64,000 nt of DNA, taken from positions 124,001-188,000 of the forward strand of contig NZ_LRFC01000023.1 in NCBI RefSeq assembly GCF_001619875.1, written 5' to 3'. The stretch comes from Fictibacillus phosphorivorans. Its GTDB lineage: Bacteria; Bacillota; Bacilli; Bacillales; Fictibacillaceae. Shown piece by piece: positions 1 through 9,373 of this stretch. The position numbers were made by a program, and so were the translations under genes. Numbering within the stretch: position 1 is the stretch's first letter; each line of letters begins with the position of its first letter. The notes under the pieces are model-generated. The model had not been told where the DNA came from. It ran no database searches and worked only from the letters and a program-made list of their open reading frames with translations.

Positions 1-407
1 AATCTTATACTCATTTTGAGGAGCCGGTAGAGCGTGAAACAAGATCGATGTCTGCAGCAACTTCCTATCAGCCACAGATGAGAGAAGTTTCTGTTCAGCC
101 TGCAAGTTTTTCAGACTTTGGAAATTTTGAATCGAGCCATACAGAGACCAAGAATCTAGATATGCTGCTGGATATTCCACTTCAAGTGACGGTGGAATTA
201 GGAAGAACGAAGAAAACGATTAAAGATATTTTAGAAATGTCACAAGGTTCCATCGTGGAGCTTGATAAATTAGCAGGTGAACCCGTCGATATTTTTGTTA
301 ATCAAAAAATGATCGCAAAGGGCGAGGTTGTTGTTATTGATGAGAACTTCGGTGTAAGAGTAACAGAGATTTTAAGCCAGCGTGATCGGTTAGAAAAATT
401 AAAATAA
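1..407 (+). CDS. fliY: Flagellar motor switch phosphatase FliY, C-terminal part
   Basis: Partial gene. The open frame runs in from before base 1 (codons in phase with base 3), so the N-terminal CheC-like phosphatase part lies outside the window. What remains is an acidic, Ser/Thr/Gln-rich linker followed by a complete SpoA (FliN-type) surface-of-antigen domain over the last ~75 residues ([12 protein letters not shown] ... VRVTEIL). This domain builds the cytoplasmic C-ring of the motor switch with FliM and FliG. In Bacillus, FliY also removes phosphate from CheY-P. The next gene, cheY, encodes its substrate and begins 18 bp downstream, which supports FliY rather than a plain FliN. Confidence 0.93.
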   Translation, partial: SYTHFEEPVERETRSMSAATSYQPQMREVSVQPASFSDFGNFESSHTETKNLDMLLDIPLQVTVELGRTKKTIKDILEMSQGSIVELDKLAGEPVDIFVNQKMIAKGEVVVIDENFGVRVTEILSQRDRLEKLK

Positions 408-425
408 CAAACGGAGGTAAGTGTA

Positions 426-788
426 ATGGGAGAGCGTATTTTAGTTGTAGATGATGCAGCATTTATGAGAATGATGATTAAAGATATTCTAGTCAAAAAC
501 GGTTTTGATGTTGTAGGTGAAGCAGCAGACGGTGCGCAAGCTATCGAAAAGTTTCAAGAGTTAAAACCAGACTTAGTAACAATGGATATTACGATGCCTG
601 AGATGGATGGAATCTCAGCATTAAAAGAGATCAAAAAGACTAATCCAGAAGCTAAGATCATCATGTGTTCAGCGATGGGTCAGCAAGCAATGGTAATCGA
701 TGCGATTCAAGCAGGAGCAAAAGACTTTATTGTAAAGCCATTTGCGGCTGATCGTGTTATTGAAGCAATTAAGAAGACTTTAGGCTAA
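426..788 (+). CDS. cheY: Chemotaxis response regulator CheY
   Basis: Single-domain receiver of 120 aa, the normal CheY length. Visible residues are the acidic pair D9-D10 (VVDD), the phospho-acceptor D54 (TMDITMP), a switch Ser at about 82 (CSAMG) and K104 (VKPF). CheA phosphorylates it. In Bacillus, CheY-P binds the FliM switch and promotes counter-clockwise rotation and smooth swimming. No output domain follows. It lies between fliY, whose product dephosphorylates it, and fliZ in the fla/che operon. A clear ribosome site (ACGGAGGTAAG) precedes the ATG. Confidence 0.97.
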   Translation: MGERILVVDDAAFMRMMIKDILVKNGFDVVGEAADGAQAIEKFQELKPDLVTMDITMPEMDGISALKEIKKTNPEAKIIMCSAMGQQAMVIDAIQAGAKDFIVKPFAADRVIEAIKKTLG

Positions 789-796
789 GAAGTTCA

Positions 797-1456
797 ATGT
801 ATAGATGGGTAATCAGTTTTGTTGCAGCAGTTTGCCTTTCGTTTGTGCCATTCAGTGTACAAGCGGAAGGCAGCGGTTCAGGGAAAAGTGTTTGGGACAC
901 TGTTAACGAGACAAAGCAAAAAAGTGATAAAGAACAACCGCCTCAAATGTATGAAGCTGACACTTCTGATGGCGGAAGCACCTTTATGATGCTTGTTAAA
1001 CTCGTATTTATGCTCGGAGTCGTGCTAGCGATCTTGTTTTTTGTACTGCGTTTTATTCAAAGAAAATCAGTTCGATTTCAAGATGGAAAGAACCTGCAAT
1101 CTTTAGGTGGTATTGGAATCGGACAGAATCGTTCTGTTCAGCTAATTAAAACTGGAAATTCAGTATTGGTAGTAGGTGTTGGTGACTCGGTGACTTTGTT
1201 AAAAGAAATTACAGATGAAACGGAAGTTCAGTTGATGCTCGATCAGCATCAAGCTCAAAACACTGTTCAGAACGTTTCAGCGATAACGAGTCAAATAAAA
1301 ACAAAATGGTTAAAAAGTAAAGAAGAAACGCGCGATGAGGGTGGAAGCAAAGAAAAAGATTCCTTTAAAAACATGCTGAATGCCATTGTAGAGGACAAGA
1401 GGGAACAACAAAGAGAGATTCAGAAAGCACTAGAGAAAGGGAAACATCATGAATGA
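797..1456 (+). CDS. fliZ: Flagellar export apparatus protein FliO/FliZ
   Basis: 219 aa. An N-terminal signal-like hydrophobic stretch (residues 4-23, ending VQA) is followed by a polar segment, one strong membrane helix at about 63-85 and a FliO-type small beta domain (LGGIGIGQNRSVQLIKTGN). The tail is long, charged and lysine/glutamate-rich, as in the Bacillus proteins called FliZ. FliO is an accessory membrane protein that helps FliP assemble into the export gate. Its end overlaps the start of fliP by 8 bp, implying translational coupling with its client. Sequence in this family is poorly conserved; the assignment rests on architecture plus position before fliPQR. Confidence 0.9.
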   Translation: MYRWVISFVAAVCLSFVPFSVQAEGSGSGKSVWDTVNETKQKSDKEQPPQMYEADTSDGGSTFMMLVKLVFMLGVVLAILFFVLRFIQRKSVRFQDGKNLQSLGGIGIGQNRSVQLIKTGNSVLVVGVGDSVTLLKEITDETEVQLMLDQHQAQNTVQNVSAITSQIKTKWLKSKEETRDEGGSKEKDSFKNMLNAIVEDKREQQREIQKALEKGKHHE

Positions 1457-2129
1457 ATTTATTCCTGGTTTAGATTTGGATTTTATTAATAATAGCGATC
1501 CGGCCAATATGGAAACAACCATTCAGCTTCTGTTGCTCTTGACTGTGCTTTCGCTAGCTCCTAGTATTCTGATTCTCATGACATGTTTTACGAGGATTAT
1601 CATTGTCTTATCATTCGTCAGAACTTCATTGGCCACACAGCAGATGCCGCCTAACCAGGTACTTATCGGTATCGCTTTATTCTTAACCTTTTTCATAATG
1701 GCACCTGTTCTGCATGAAGTGAATAAAGAGGCAGTTCAGCCTTTAGTAAAAGGTGAGATTACTCAGGAAGAAGCCTTTGATAAAGGAAGTCTTCCGATTA
1801 AAGAATTTATGGCAAAGCATACAAGGCAAAAGGATCTTATGCTGTTTATGGAATACTCAGGAGCAAAAAAGCCTGAAAGTATTCAAGATATCCCTTTAAC
1901 CACTCTTGTACCAGCTTATGCGATCAGTGAATTAAAGACTGCGTTTCAAATTGGTTTTATGATCTTTGTACCATTTTTGATTATAGATATGGTTGTTGCT
2001 TCTATTTTAATGGCTATGGGGATGATGATGCTGCCGCCAGTTATGATATCACTGCCATTTAAGATTCTATTATTTGTACTAGTGGATGGCTGGTACCTCA
2101 TCGTTAAATCATTGCTATTAAGCTACTAG
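1449..2129 (+). CDS. fliP: Flagellar type III export gate protein FliP
   Basis: 226 aa with four membrane helices and the classic FliP sequence stretches: TCFTRIIIVLSFVR near residue 45-58, QMPPNQVLIGIALFLTFF, and the C-terminal MGMMMLPPVMISLPFKI. Five FliP, four FliQ and one FliR make the export gate core inside the basal body, through which rod, hook and filament subunits pass. The N-terminus lacks a long cleavable signal, as in other Bacillus FliP. The start overlaps fliZ by 8 bp and fliQ follows after 13 bp, so gate subunits are made together. Confidence 0.97.
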   Translation: MNEFIPGLDLDFINNSDPANMETTIQLLLLLTVLSLAPSILILMTCFTRIIIVLSFVRTSLATQQMPPNQVLIGIALFLTFFIMAPVLHEVNKEAVQPLVKGEITQEEAFDKGSLPIKEFMAKHTRQKDLMLFMEYSGAKKPESIQDIPLTTLVPAYAISELKTAFQIGFMIFVPFLIIDMVVASILMAMGMMMLPPVMISLPFKILLFVLVDGWYLIVKSLLLSY

Positions 2130-2142
2130 GGCAGGTGGAAAG

Positions 2143-2415
2143 ATGGATTCTCAGTTTGTCGTATCATTAGCTGAAAAAGGAGTATACATGACCCTGCTTT
2201 TATGCGGACCATTACTCGCATTGGCGCTGGTTGTAGGTTTGATCGTCAGTATTTTCCAAGCTACCACACAGATTCAAGAACAAACACTCGCATTTATTCC
2301 AAAGATCGTGGCCGTTTTAGTAGGACTTGTTTTTTTTGGACCATGGATGCTGTCACAAATATTAGGCTTCACATCAAATATCTTTCAAAATTTACACAAT
2401 TACATAGGATTATAA
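2143..2415 (+). CDS. fliQ: Flagellar export gate protein FliQ
   Basis: 90 aa, two membrane helices (about residues 15-38 and 50-75) joined by the conserved loop ATTQIQEQTLAFIPK. This is the usual length and signature of FliQ. It is an export-gate subunit that packs with FliP and FliR in the basal body membrane. A good ribosome site (GCAGGTGG) precedes the ATG, and fliR begins one base after the stop codon. Confidence 0.96.
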   Translation: MDSQFVVSLAEKGVYMTLLLCGPLLALALVVGLIVSIFQATTQIQEQTLAFIPKIVAVLVGLVFFGPWMLSQILGFTSNIFQNLHNYIGL

Positions 2416-2416
2416 A

Positions 2417-3190
2417 ATGATAGATTTAGCTGCTTTTCCTGCGTTTTTATTAATCATAACTAGAGTATCGGCATTTTTTTTAACTATTCCTGTGTTTTCG
2501 AATAAAAATTTACCAGTCATTCACAAAATAGGACTTTCTCTATTTTTATCTTGGATTATGTTCTATGCGATAAACCCAGATCCGATATCCATCAACAGCT
2601 CGTTTCTGCTTTTGATCATTAAAGAAGCAATGGTTGGACTGTCAATAGGCTTTATTGCAGCGATTGTGTTTTATGCCATCCAAGTTGCGGGTGGATTTAT
2701 TGATCTTCAGATGGGTTTTGCTATCGCGAACGTCTTTGATCCACAGACTGGTATTCAAACTCCACTCATGGGAAGGTATCTCTACACATTTGCGCTTCTG
2801 TTCTTATTATCGACCGACGCCCACCATATGCTGCTAGATGGTATCTTTTACAGCTATAAGTTTCTGCCGTTGGATTCGGCTATCGCCAATTTCGGAAATG
2901 GCGGTATGACTAGATTTGTGATCAGTGTATTCTCGGGAATGTTTCTAGTTGCTCTGCAAATGGCCATTCCGATTGTAGGAACATTATTTTTAGCAGATTT
3001 AGCACTCGGAATTGTGGCGAGAACCGTGCCGCAGATGAACATTTTTGTAATTGGACTGCCCGTAAAGATTTTGATCGCTCTAGTTTTATTTTTAGTCATC
3101 ATGCCAGCATTCTTCGTATCCGTTCAGTTGCTGGTCGATCAAATGCGAGACAGCATGCTTAATTTAATGAAATTGTTAGGAGCTGCTTAA
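2417..3190 (+). CDS. fliR: Flagellar export gate protein FliR
   Basis: 257 aa, six predicted membrane helices. FliR stretches are visible: TRVSAFFLTIPVFSNKNLP near the N-terminus, LQMGFAIANVFDPQ in the middle, and ARTVPQMNIFVIGLPVKI toward the C-terminus. FliR is the single-copy gate subunit that packs against FlhB. The ATG lies one base beyond the fliQ stop without its own strong ribosome site, so translation is probably coupled. flhB follows 4 bp later. Confidence 0.96.
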   Translation: MIDLAAFPAFLLIITRVSAFFLTIPVFSNKNLPVIHKIGLSLFLSWIMFYAINPDPISINSSFLLLIIKEAMVGLSIGFIAAIVFYAIQVAGGFIDLQMGFAIANVFDPQTGIQTPLMGRYLYTFALLFLLSTDAHHMLLDGIFYSYKFLPLDSAIANFGNGGMTRFVISVFSGMFLVALQMAIPIVGTLFLADLALGIVARTVPQMNIFVIGLPVKILIALVLFLVIMPAFFVSVQLLVDQMRDSMLNLMKLLGAA

Positions 3191-3194
3191 GCTG

Positions 3195-4274
3195 ATGAAA
3201 TACCCATTTCACCTGCAATACTTTTCTCAAGAAAAAACAGAAAAAGCGACTCCGAAGAAAAGGCAGGAAAGCCGCAAAAAAGGTCAGGTTGCTAAAAGTG
3301 CAGACATAAATGCAGCGCTTGTCTTGTTTGTATCCGTTATGTCTTTAGCTTTTATGGGAAGTTGGATGGGAGAGCATTTGCTTCATCTTTTTTCATACAG
3401 TCTTGAAAAAAAGCTTTTGTATGATGTAACAGAAACGAGCATTCCGAAGCTTTTCATTGAACTATCCATGGAAGTTGCACTTATTTTAGCACCTGTGATG
3501 ATTGCAGCAATGGCGGCCGGGGTACTCGGGAACTACTTGCAGGTTGGGTTTTTGTTCTCAACAGAAGCGATACAGATGAAACTCGAACGGATCAACCCTT
3601 TATCAGGTTTTAAAAGAATTTACTCTGTTCGTGCGCTCGTTGAACTTTCAAAATCACTGCTAAAGATTTTATTTATAGGAGGCGTTACATTTTTTGTTCT
3701 CTGGTTGGAGCGGGATGTTTATTTAAGAATGAGTCTTGTAAATATTGAAGCGTCACTCCCAGTGTTTGGGGGGTTGGCCATTAAAATGGGGTTTGCAGCA
3801 TCACTCGTTTTACTTTTTCTTGCGTTTCTTGATTATATGTACCAAAAATACGATTTTGAAAAGAACATTAGGATGTCTAAACAAGACATAAAAGACGAAT
3901 ACAAAAAATCCGAAGGTGATCCAAAGATAAAAGGAAAGATCAAGGAAAAACAAAGACAGATGGCCATGAGGCGAATGATGCAAGAAGTGCCAAAAGCAGA
4001 TGTTATCATTACCAACCCTACACATTATGCCATCTGCTTAAAGTATGATGATGGCCAAATGGATGCACCCGTAGTTGTAGCAAAGGGAGTCGATCTGATT
4101 GCTCAGAGAATCAAAGAAATTGCAAAAGAACATGATGTTGCAATGGTTGAAAACAGGCAATTAGCAAGGACGTTGTACGCTAGGGTAGACATCGGTCATG
4201 TGATTCCAGAGGATCTTTTTAAAGCAGTAGCTGAAATATTAGCCTTTGTGTATCGCGTTAAGAAAAAAGCGTAA
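3195..4274 (+). CDS. flhB: Flagellar export substrate-specificity switch FlhB
   Basis: 359 aa. It has a basic N-terminal tail (EKTEKATPKKRQESRKKGQ), four membrane helices and a cytoplasmic domain with the self-cleavage motif NPTHYA starting at N274. Cleavage between N274 and P275 switches export from rod/hook to filament substrates. Length and motifs are typical. It sits between fliR and flhA, the partners it contacts in the export gate. Confidence 0.97.
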   Translation: MKYPFHLQYFSQEKTEKATPKKRQESRKKGQVAKSADINAALVLFVSVMSLAFMGSWMGEHLLHLFSYSLEKKLLYDVTETSIPKLFIELSMEVALILAPVMIAAMAAGVLGNYLQVGFLFSTEAIQMKLERINPLSGFKRIYSVRALVELSKSLLKILFIGGVTFFVLWLERDVYLRMSLVNIEASLPVFGGLAIKMGFAASLVLLFLAFLDYMYQKYDFEKNIRMSKQDIKDEYKKSEGDPKIKGKIKEKQRQMAMRRMMQEVPKADVIITNPTHYAICLKYDDGQMDAPVVVAKGVDLIAQRIKEIAKEHDVAMVENRQLARTLYARVDIGHVIPEDLFKAVAEILAFVYRVKKKA

Positions 4275-4297
4275 GGACTGAATAGGAGAGTTTACAG

Positions 4298-6331
4298 ATG
4301 AAAGCGAGAGACATGAGTGTTTTAGCAGGGGTAATTTTAATTATTGCCATGCTCGTCATACCACTTCCACCATTTATGTTGGATTTCTTAATCATAACAA
4401 ATATATCTCTGGCACTTTTAATCATATTAATTGCCATGAATACAACACAGCCTCTCCAATTCTCTATATTTCCTTCGCTGCTTTTGCTAGTGACTCTTTA
4501 TAGACTTGGGCTAAACGTTTCGACAACAAGAAGTATCTTATCTACAGGAAATGCTGGAAACGTTGTACATACATTTGGTGAATTTGTTGTCGGTGGGAAT
4601 ATTTTAGTCGGTATTGTTGTATTTTTTATCTTGATCATTATTCAATTTATTGTAATAACAAAAGGGTCTGAACGTGTATCGGAAGTAGCAGCACGATTTA
4701 CGCTCGATGCGATGCCTGGTAAACAGATGAGTATCGATGCAGATCTAAATGCTGGGATGATTTCAGATCGAGAAGCGAAAGAAAGACGTGAGACAATTGA
4801 GCGTGAGGCGGACTTTTACGGAGCGATGGACGGTGCGAGTAAATTCGTTAAAGGGGATGCAATCGCTGGTATCATTATCGTTTTAATCAACATGCTATTT
4901 GGAATTATCATTGGAATGCTTCAAATGGGACTAAGCTTTGGAGAGAGTGCGGAATTGTTTACGAGAATGACCGTCGGTGATGGATTGGTCTCACAAATTC
5001 CAGCACTTATCATCTCAACTGCAACGGGAATAATCGTGACACGAGCGGCTTCAGAAGGAAATCTTGGCTTTGATATCAGCAAACAATTACTCGCGTATCC
5101 TGTCATGCTTTTTGTGGCTGGCGGAACGATAATTATGCTTGGGTTATTCACGCCCATTAATGATTTCTTTACGCTTACGATTGGCGGAATACTTGCCATT
5201 GGCGGATACCTGCTGTTAAAAGCAGAACGTGAACAAAAAGAAAAAGAAGAAGTGGTAGAAGAAGACATTCAGACTGAACAACTGAAGAGTCCTGAATCTG
5301 TCGTAAATCTTCTTCAGATCGATCCAATCGAGTTCGAATTTGGGTACAGCTTAATACCGCTTGCAGATACCTCACAAGGCGGGGACTTATTAGATAGGAT
5401 CGTCATGATTAGAAGACAGCTTGCTCTTGAGCTAGGCATGATTGTGCCGGTAGTTAGAATAAGAGACAACATACAGCTGCAGCCGAATGAGTACAGAATC
5501 AAGATTAAAGGCAGTCAGGTCGCAAAAGGTGAGCTGTTGCTCGATCATTACTTAGCCATGAGTCCAGGAATTGAGGATGAGGAAATTCAAGGAATTGAAA
5601 CGATGGAACCTGCTTTTGGTCTTCCTGCGATCTGGATCGGTGAAGAGATGAAAGAACGTGCAGAATTTTCAGGGTACACTGTTGTTGACCCTCCTTCAGT
5701 TGTTTCTACTCATCTTACAGAAGTTATCAAAAAGCATGCTCATGAACTAATCGGAAGACAGGAAACGAAACAGCTCGTAGATCACTTAAAAGAATCATAC
5801 CCTGCGATTGTTGAAGAAGTTACCCCAGATGCGCTTACGATTGGTGAAGTTCAAAAAGTATTATCAAAATTACTAAGAGAGAGGATTTCTATACGAAATC
5901 TAGCCGTTATTTTTGAAACGTTAGCTGATTTTGCAAAGATGACAAAAGATACAGATTTATTAACCGAGTATGTAAGACAAGGTTTGTCCAGACAAATTTC
6001 TAAAAGTTACACAAATGAAAATGAACCTTTACATGTGATCACTTTGGGCGGATCTGTCGAAAAAAAGATCGCAGACGCGGTTCAGCAAACCGAACACGGA
6101 AATTATCTTTCACTTGATCCTCATGATTCTCAGTCTATTTTTGACAGCATAACAAGAGAGTTGGAATCAGGCAGAAGCTTTGACCAGTCCGTCGTACTGT
6201 TGTGTTCTCCTGCGGTAAGAATGTACGTGCGCCAGCTGATTGAACGGTATTTACCTGATGTTGCGGTATTATCCTATAACGAATTAGAACCTGAACTTGA
6301 AGTAAAAAGTGTTGGGGTGGTGAACATCTGA
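4298..6331 (+). CDS. flhA: Flagellar export gate protein FlhA
   Basis: 677 aa, full length. The N-terminal half has eight predicted membrane helices and contains the FHIPEP-type signature region (RLGLNVSTTRSIL, DAMPGKQMSIDADLNAG). The C-terminal cytoplasmic half (from about residue 330) docks chaperone-substrate complexes and forms the nonameric ring of the export gate. An AGGAGAG ribosome site precedes the ATG. Its stop overlaps the flhF start by one base. Confidence 0.97.
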   Translation: MKARDMSVLAGVILIIAMLVIPLPPFMLDFLIITNISLALLIILIAMNTTQPLQFSIFPSLLLLVTLYRLGLNVSTTRSILSTGNAGNVVHTFGEFVVGGNILVGIVVFFILIIIQFIVITKGSERVSEVAARFTLDAMPGKQMSIDADLNAGMISDREAKERRETIEREADFYGAMDGASKFVKGDAIAGIIIVLINMLFGIIIGMLQMGLSFGESAELFTRMTVGDGLVSQIPALIISTATGIIVTRAASEGNLGFDISKQLLAYPVMLFVAGGTIIMLGLFTPINDFFTLTIGGILAIGGYLLLKAEREQKEKEEVVEEDIQTEQLKSPESVVNLLQIDPIEFEFGYSLIPLADTSQGGDLLDRIVMIRRQLALELGMIVPVVRIRDNIQLQPNEYRIKIKGSQVAKGELLLDHYLAMSPGIEDEEIQGIETMEPAFGLPAIWIGEEMKERAEFSGYTVVDPPSVVSTHLTEVIKKHAHELIGRQETKQLVDHLKESYPAIVEEVTPDALTIGEVQKVLSKLLRERISIRNLAVIFETLADFAKMTKDTDLLTEYVRQGLSRQISKSYTNENEPLHVITLGGSVEKKIADAVQQTEHGNYLSLDPHDSQSIFDSITRELESGRSFDQSVVLLCSPAVRMYVRQLIERYLPDVAVLSYNELEPELEVKSVGVVNI

Positions 6332-7455
6332 TGAAAGTGAAAAAATATACAGCGCAAAACTTGCCAGAAGCTATGAAACTAGTCAGGGCAGACCTTGGCA
6401 GCGGTGCCGTCATCTTAAATACAAGAGAAGTGCAAGTAGGGGGGATATTTGGTTTTTTCACTAAAAAGAAATTTGAAATCTTTGCAGGATTAGATCAAGA
6501 CATTGATTACCAGCAAACGATAAAACAAACAAACAATCGTGTGAAAGATCATCAGCATTTTTCTAAACCGGATGAAGAACTGACTCAGGAAATTCGTCAT
6601 TTAAAAAAAATGGTTCAAACACTTACCATACAAACGAAACAAAGTGAAACAAAAGCTCCTTTAGTCGAAGAATGGGAAACGTTCTTAAAAAATCAAGAGC
6701 TGGATTCTTTAATTCTTAACGAACTGATCACTGCTTTATCAAGTAAATTTGAAAATCTTGAGGAGAATGAAGCCAATCAATACGATTGGAACACATGGGT
6801 TACAAATTACTTAGGAGCTCGCATGAAGAAAAGTGAGTTTAGTGGATTTCATTACGAAACAAAATTCCTAAACCTAATCGGCCCTACTGGAGTTGGAAAA
6901 ACAACGACCATTGCCAAAATCGGTGCTAAAGCTGTTTTAAAAGATGGAAAGAGAGTAGCGTTTATTACGACTGATACGTACCGAATTGCAGCGATCGATC
7001 AATTGAAAACATATGCTGAAATTCTGAACATCCCATGTGAAGTGGCTTATACTGCAGATGATTTTAAAAAAGCAAAAGAAAGATTTAAAGATTATGATCT
7101 TGTACTGGTTGATTCTGCGGGTAGAAATTTCTTGAATCGTTTTTATATAGAAGAATTGCAGCGGATTGTGAATTTTGATAAAGACATGAAAAATTATCTT
7201 GTTCTAGCGCTAACTTCTAAGTACAAAGACATGGAAACAATCTATAACCAGTTTAAGAGTCTGCCTGTTCATAAGGTGATCTTCACAAAAAAAGATGAAA
7301 CGAAGACCCTTGGTGCAATGATCAATTTACCCATCCTAAATGGTATGGGGATTGGATATGTTACAAACGGACAGAACGTTCCTGATGATATGTTTGAAGC
7401 AACGGCTGATGAGCTGATCCAAATGCTGATCAAGGAAAAAACAAATCATGATTGA
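6331..7455 (+). CDS. flhF: Flagellar placement GTPase FlhF
   Basis: 374 aa SRP-type GTPase. A variable N-terminal B domain (about 1-110) and a helical N domain precede the NG GTPase core. Visible motifs are Walker A GPTGVGKTTT (about residue 185), TTDTYRIAAIDQL, and the G3-type DSAGRN. FlhF helps set where flagella are built and works with the ATPase FlhG, whose gene overlaps its 3' end by 8 bp. The overlap with flhA (TGATG) suggests coupled translation. Confidence 0.96.
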   Translation: MKVKKYTAQNLPEAMKLVRADLGSGAVILNTREVQVGGIFGFFTKKKFEIFAGLDQDIDYQQTIKQTNNRVKDHQHFSKPDEELTQEIRHLKKMVQTLTIQTKQSETKAPLVEEWETFLKNQELDSLILNELITALSSKFENLEENEANQYDWNTWVTNYLGARMKKSEFSGFHYETKFLNLIGPTGVGKTTTIAKIGAKAVLKDGKRVAFITTDTYRIAAIDQLKTYAEILNIPCEVAYTADDFKKAKERFKDYDLVLVDSAGRNFLNRFYIEELQRIVNFDKDMKNYLVLALTSKYKDMETIYNQFKSLPVHKVIFTKKDETKTLGAMINLPILNGMGIGYVTNGQNVPDDMFEATADELIQMLIKEKTNHD

Positions 7456-8302
7456 CCAAGCTGCTAGTCTAAGAAAACAATTGATGAATTCTACTGAAAG
7501 AGCACGGGTAATTTCTGTTGTTAGTGGTAAGGGTGGAGTTGGTAAAACGAATGTAACTGTTAATCTCGCCCTTTCCTTAGCACAAATGAAAAAGAGGGTC
7601 CTCGTAATGGATCTTGATGTTGGTATGGGTAACGTTGATCTGATTCTTGGGAGAAGATCGAATAAGCACATTATGGATATGCTCAATAATCAGCTTTCCG
7701 TATGGGAGATCATCGAAGAAGGAAAAGATGGTCTTCATACCATTGCGGGCGGAAGAAATTTTGGCCTGCTTACAGAGATCACAGAGGAAATGCTGAATCA
7801 CTTTGTGAGACAGCTTGAAGAGCTGGAGAAATTTTATGATTTTATCTTCTTAGACATGGGTGCTGGTGCAACAGAAGCTGCTCTAAATTTTGTTTTATCG
7901 AGCCACGAAATCTTAGTCGTTGCAACACCAGAGATAACCTCTATAACAGATGCCTATTCTATGATGAAGTTCATCTATATAAAAGATAAAAATCTTCCGT
8001 TCTACTTAGTCATTAATCGGTACGAAAACGAAAAAGAAGGAAGAGAAACCTATAACAAATTAAAACATGTATGCATGCAGTTTTTAGATAAAGAGTTGAT
8101 CTGTCTTGGAAAAATACCATTAGACCAAAGTGTTTTGGAATCAGTAAAGAAACAAGTTCCATTTACGATTCTTAAGCCGGCTTCTTTAGCTTCAAAAGCT
8201 ATTTCTGGCTTAGCGCAAGCATATGTTGGGGCAGCCGCAGATCAAAAAGCATCTTATACATCGTTTATCAGCAGGTTAAAGTCACTAATTTTTGAGAGGT
8301 AG
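7448..8302 (+). CDS. flhG: MinD-like flagellar number regulator FlhG (YlxH)
   Basis: 284 aa ParA/MinD-family ATPase. The short N-terminal helix (MIDQAASLRKQLM) matches the segment that stimulates FlhF GTPase activity. The deviant Walker A GKGGVGKTN is at residues 27-35, followed by DLDVGMGNVDLILG and the switch-II-type DMGAG. A lysine/arginine-containing C-terminal helix (FISRLKSLIFER) fits the membrane-targeting sequence of this family. FlhG limits flagellar number and patterns the peritrichous basal bodies in Bacillus. cheB begins 6 bp downstream. Confidence 0.95.
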   Translation: MIDQAASLRKQLMNSTERARVISVVSGKGGVGKTNVTVNLALSLAQMKKRVLVMDLDVGMGNVDLILGRRSNKHIMDMLNNQLSVWEIIEEGKDGLHTIAGGRNFGLLTEITEEMLNHFVRQLEELEKFYDFIFLDMGAGATEAALNFVLSSHEILVVATPEITSITDAYSMMKFIYIKDKNLPFYLVINRYENEKEGRETYNKLKHVCMQFLDKELICLGKIPLDQSVLESVKKQVPFTILKPASLASKAISGLAQAYVGAAADQKASYTSFISRLKSLIFER

Positions 8303-8308
8303 AACTAC

Positions 8309-9355
8309 GTGAAACAAATCAAAGTGCTAATTGTAGACGATTCTGCCTTTATGAGGAAACTTATAAAAGAATTTTTAAGTGAAGACCCTAGAATCGTTGT
8401 TCTCGATACAGCTAGGAATGGACAAGAAGCAATCGAAAAAACAGAAAAATTAAAGCCTGATGTTATTACAATGGATGTGGAAATGCCCATCTTAAACGGT
8501 ATTGAAGCAGTTAAAAGTATAATGAGCATTCAACCAGTGCCGATTATTATGCTTTCAAGCACAACGAAAGCTGGTGCAGAAAATACCATTTTAGCCATGG
8601 AAGCGGGTGCCATAGATTTTATTGCTAAGCCTTCTGGTGCTATTTCTCTAGATTTGCATAAAGTAAGGAAAATCTTAATTGAAAAAGTAATTGCTTCATC
8701 AAAAGCAAATGTTGCTTTGAAACGTCTTAAAACTGAAAACAGAGATGTCACTAAGATCAGCAGGAAACCGATAAAAAAGAATAATCTTGATAAGATCATC
8801 TTAATTGGTACATCAACGGGTGGTCCTAGGGCTTTACAAGAAGTCATTACGAAACTTCCGGCAGATTTAGAAGCTCCTGTTGTTGTTGTTCAGCACATGC
8901 CCGCAGGTTTTACGCAGTCATTAGCCAACCGATTGAATGCTCTATCTCATGTGCACGTTAAAGAAGCAGAACATCAAGAAACGTTAAAAAAAGGCAATGT
9001 ATACATAGCACCAGGCGGGATGCATATGAGATTGAACGAAAGAATTGGACAAGTTTTTATCACATTAGATCGAGAAGCACCAGTTGGAGGACACAGACCT
9101 GCTGTAAATGTACTTTTCAGTTCTGCTGCAAACCTTACAAACTACCAAAAGATTGCAGTAATTATGACGGGCATGGGTTCAGATGGTACAAACGGCATTT
9201 TAGATCTTAAAGAAAACGGGCAAACGATCGTGATAACAGAAGCTGAAGAATCTTGCATCGTATACGGGATGCCAAAAGCTGCAGCTCTAACCCGAAAAGT
9301 AGATGAAGTGGTTCACCTGGAATCTATGGCACGAACTATACAGAACTATTTGTAA
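8309..9355 (+). CDS. cheB: Protein-glutamate methylesterase/deamidase CheB
   Basis: 348 aa. It begins with GTG after a GAGAGGTAG ribosome site. The N-terminal receiver has D10-D11 and phospho-acceptor D56 (TMDVEMP). The C-terminal esterase has the Ser of GTSTGGP, the His of VQHMPAGF and the Asp of MTGMGSDG, the usual Ser-His-Asp triad. CheA-P activates CheB, which removes methyl groups from receptors during adaptation. No cheR lies in the window; in Bacillus it is usually elsewhere. Confidence 0.97.
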   Translation: MKQIKVLIVDDSAFMRKLIKEFLSEDPRIVVLDTARNGQEAIEKTEKLKPDVITMDVEMPILNGIEAVKSIMSIQPVPIIMLSSTTKAGAENTILAMEAGAIDFIAKPSGAISLDLHKVRKILIEKVIASSKANVALKRLKTENRDVTKISRKPIKKNNLDKIILIGTSTGGPRALQEVITKLPADLEAPVVVVQHMPAGFTQSLANRLNALSHVHVKEAEHQETLKKGNVYIAPGGMHMRLNERIGQVFITLDREAPVGGHRPAVNVLFSSAANLTNYQKIAVIMTGMGSDGTNGILDLKENGQTIVITEAEESCIVYGMPKAAALTRKVDEVVHLESMARTIQNYL

Positions 9356-9373
9356 AATAGGAGGAATAATACG

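Noticed and set aside
7448-8302. FlhG switch motif DMGAG instead of DTGAG as a possible defect
   Set aside because: As far as I recall this variant is usual for Bacillus FlhG/YlxH, so it does not indicate loss of function.
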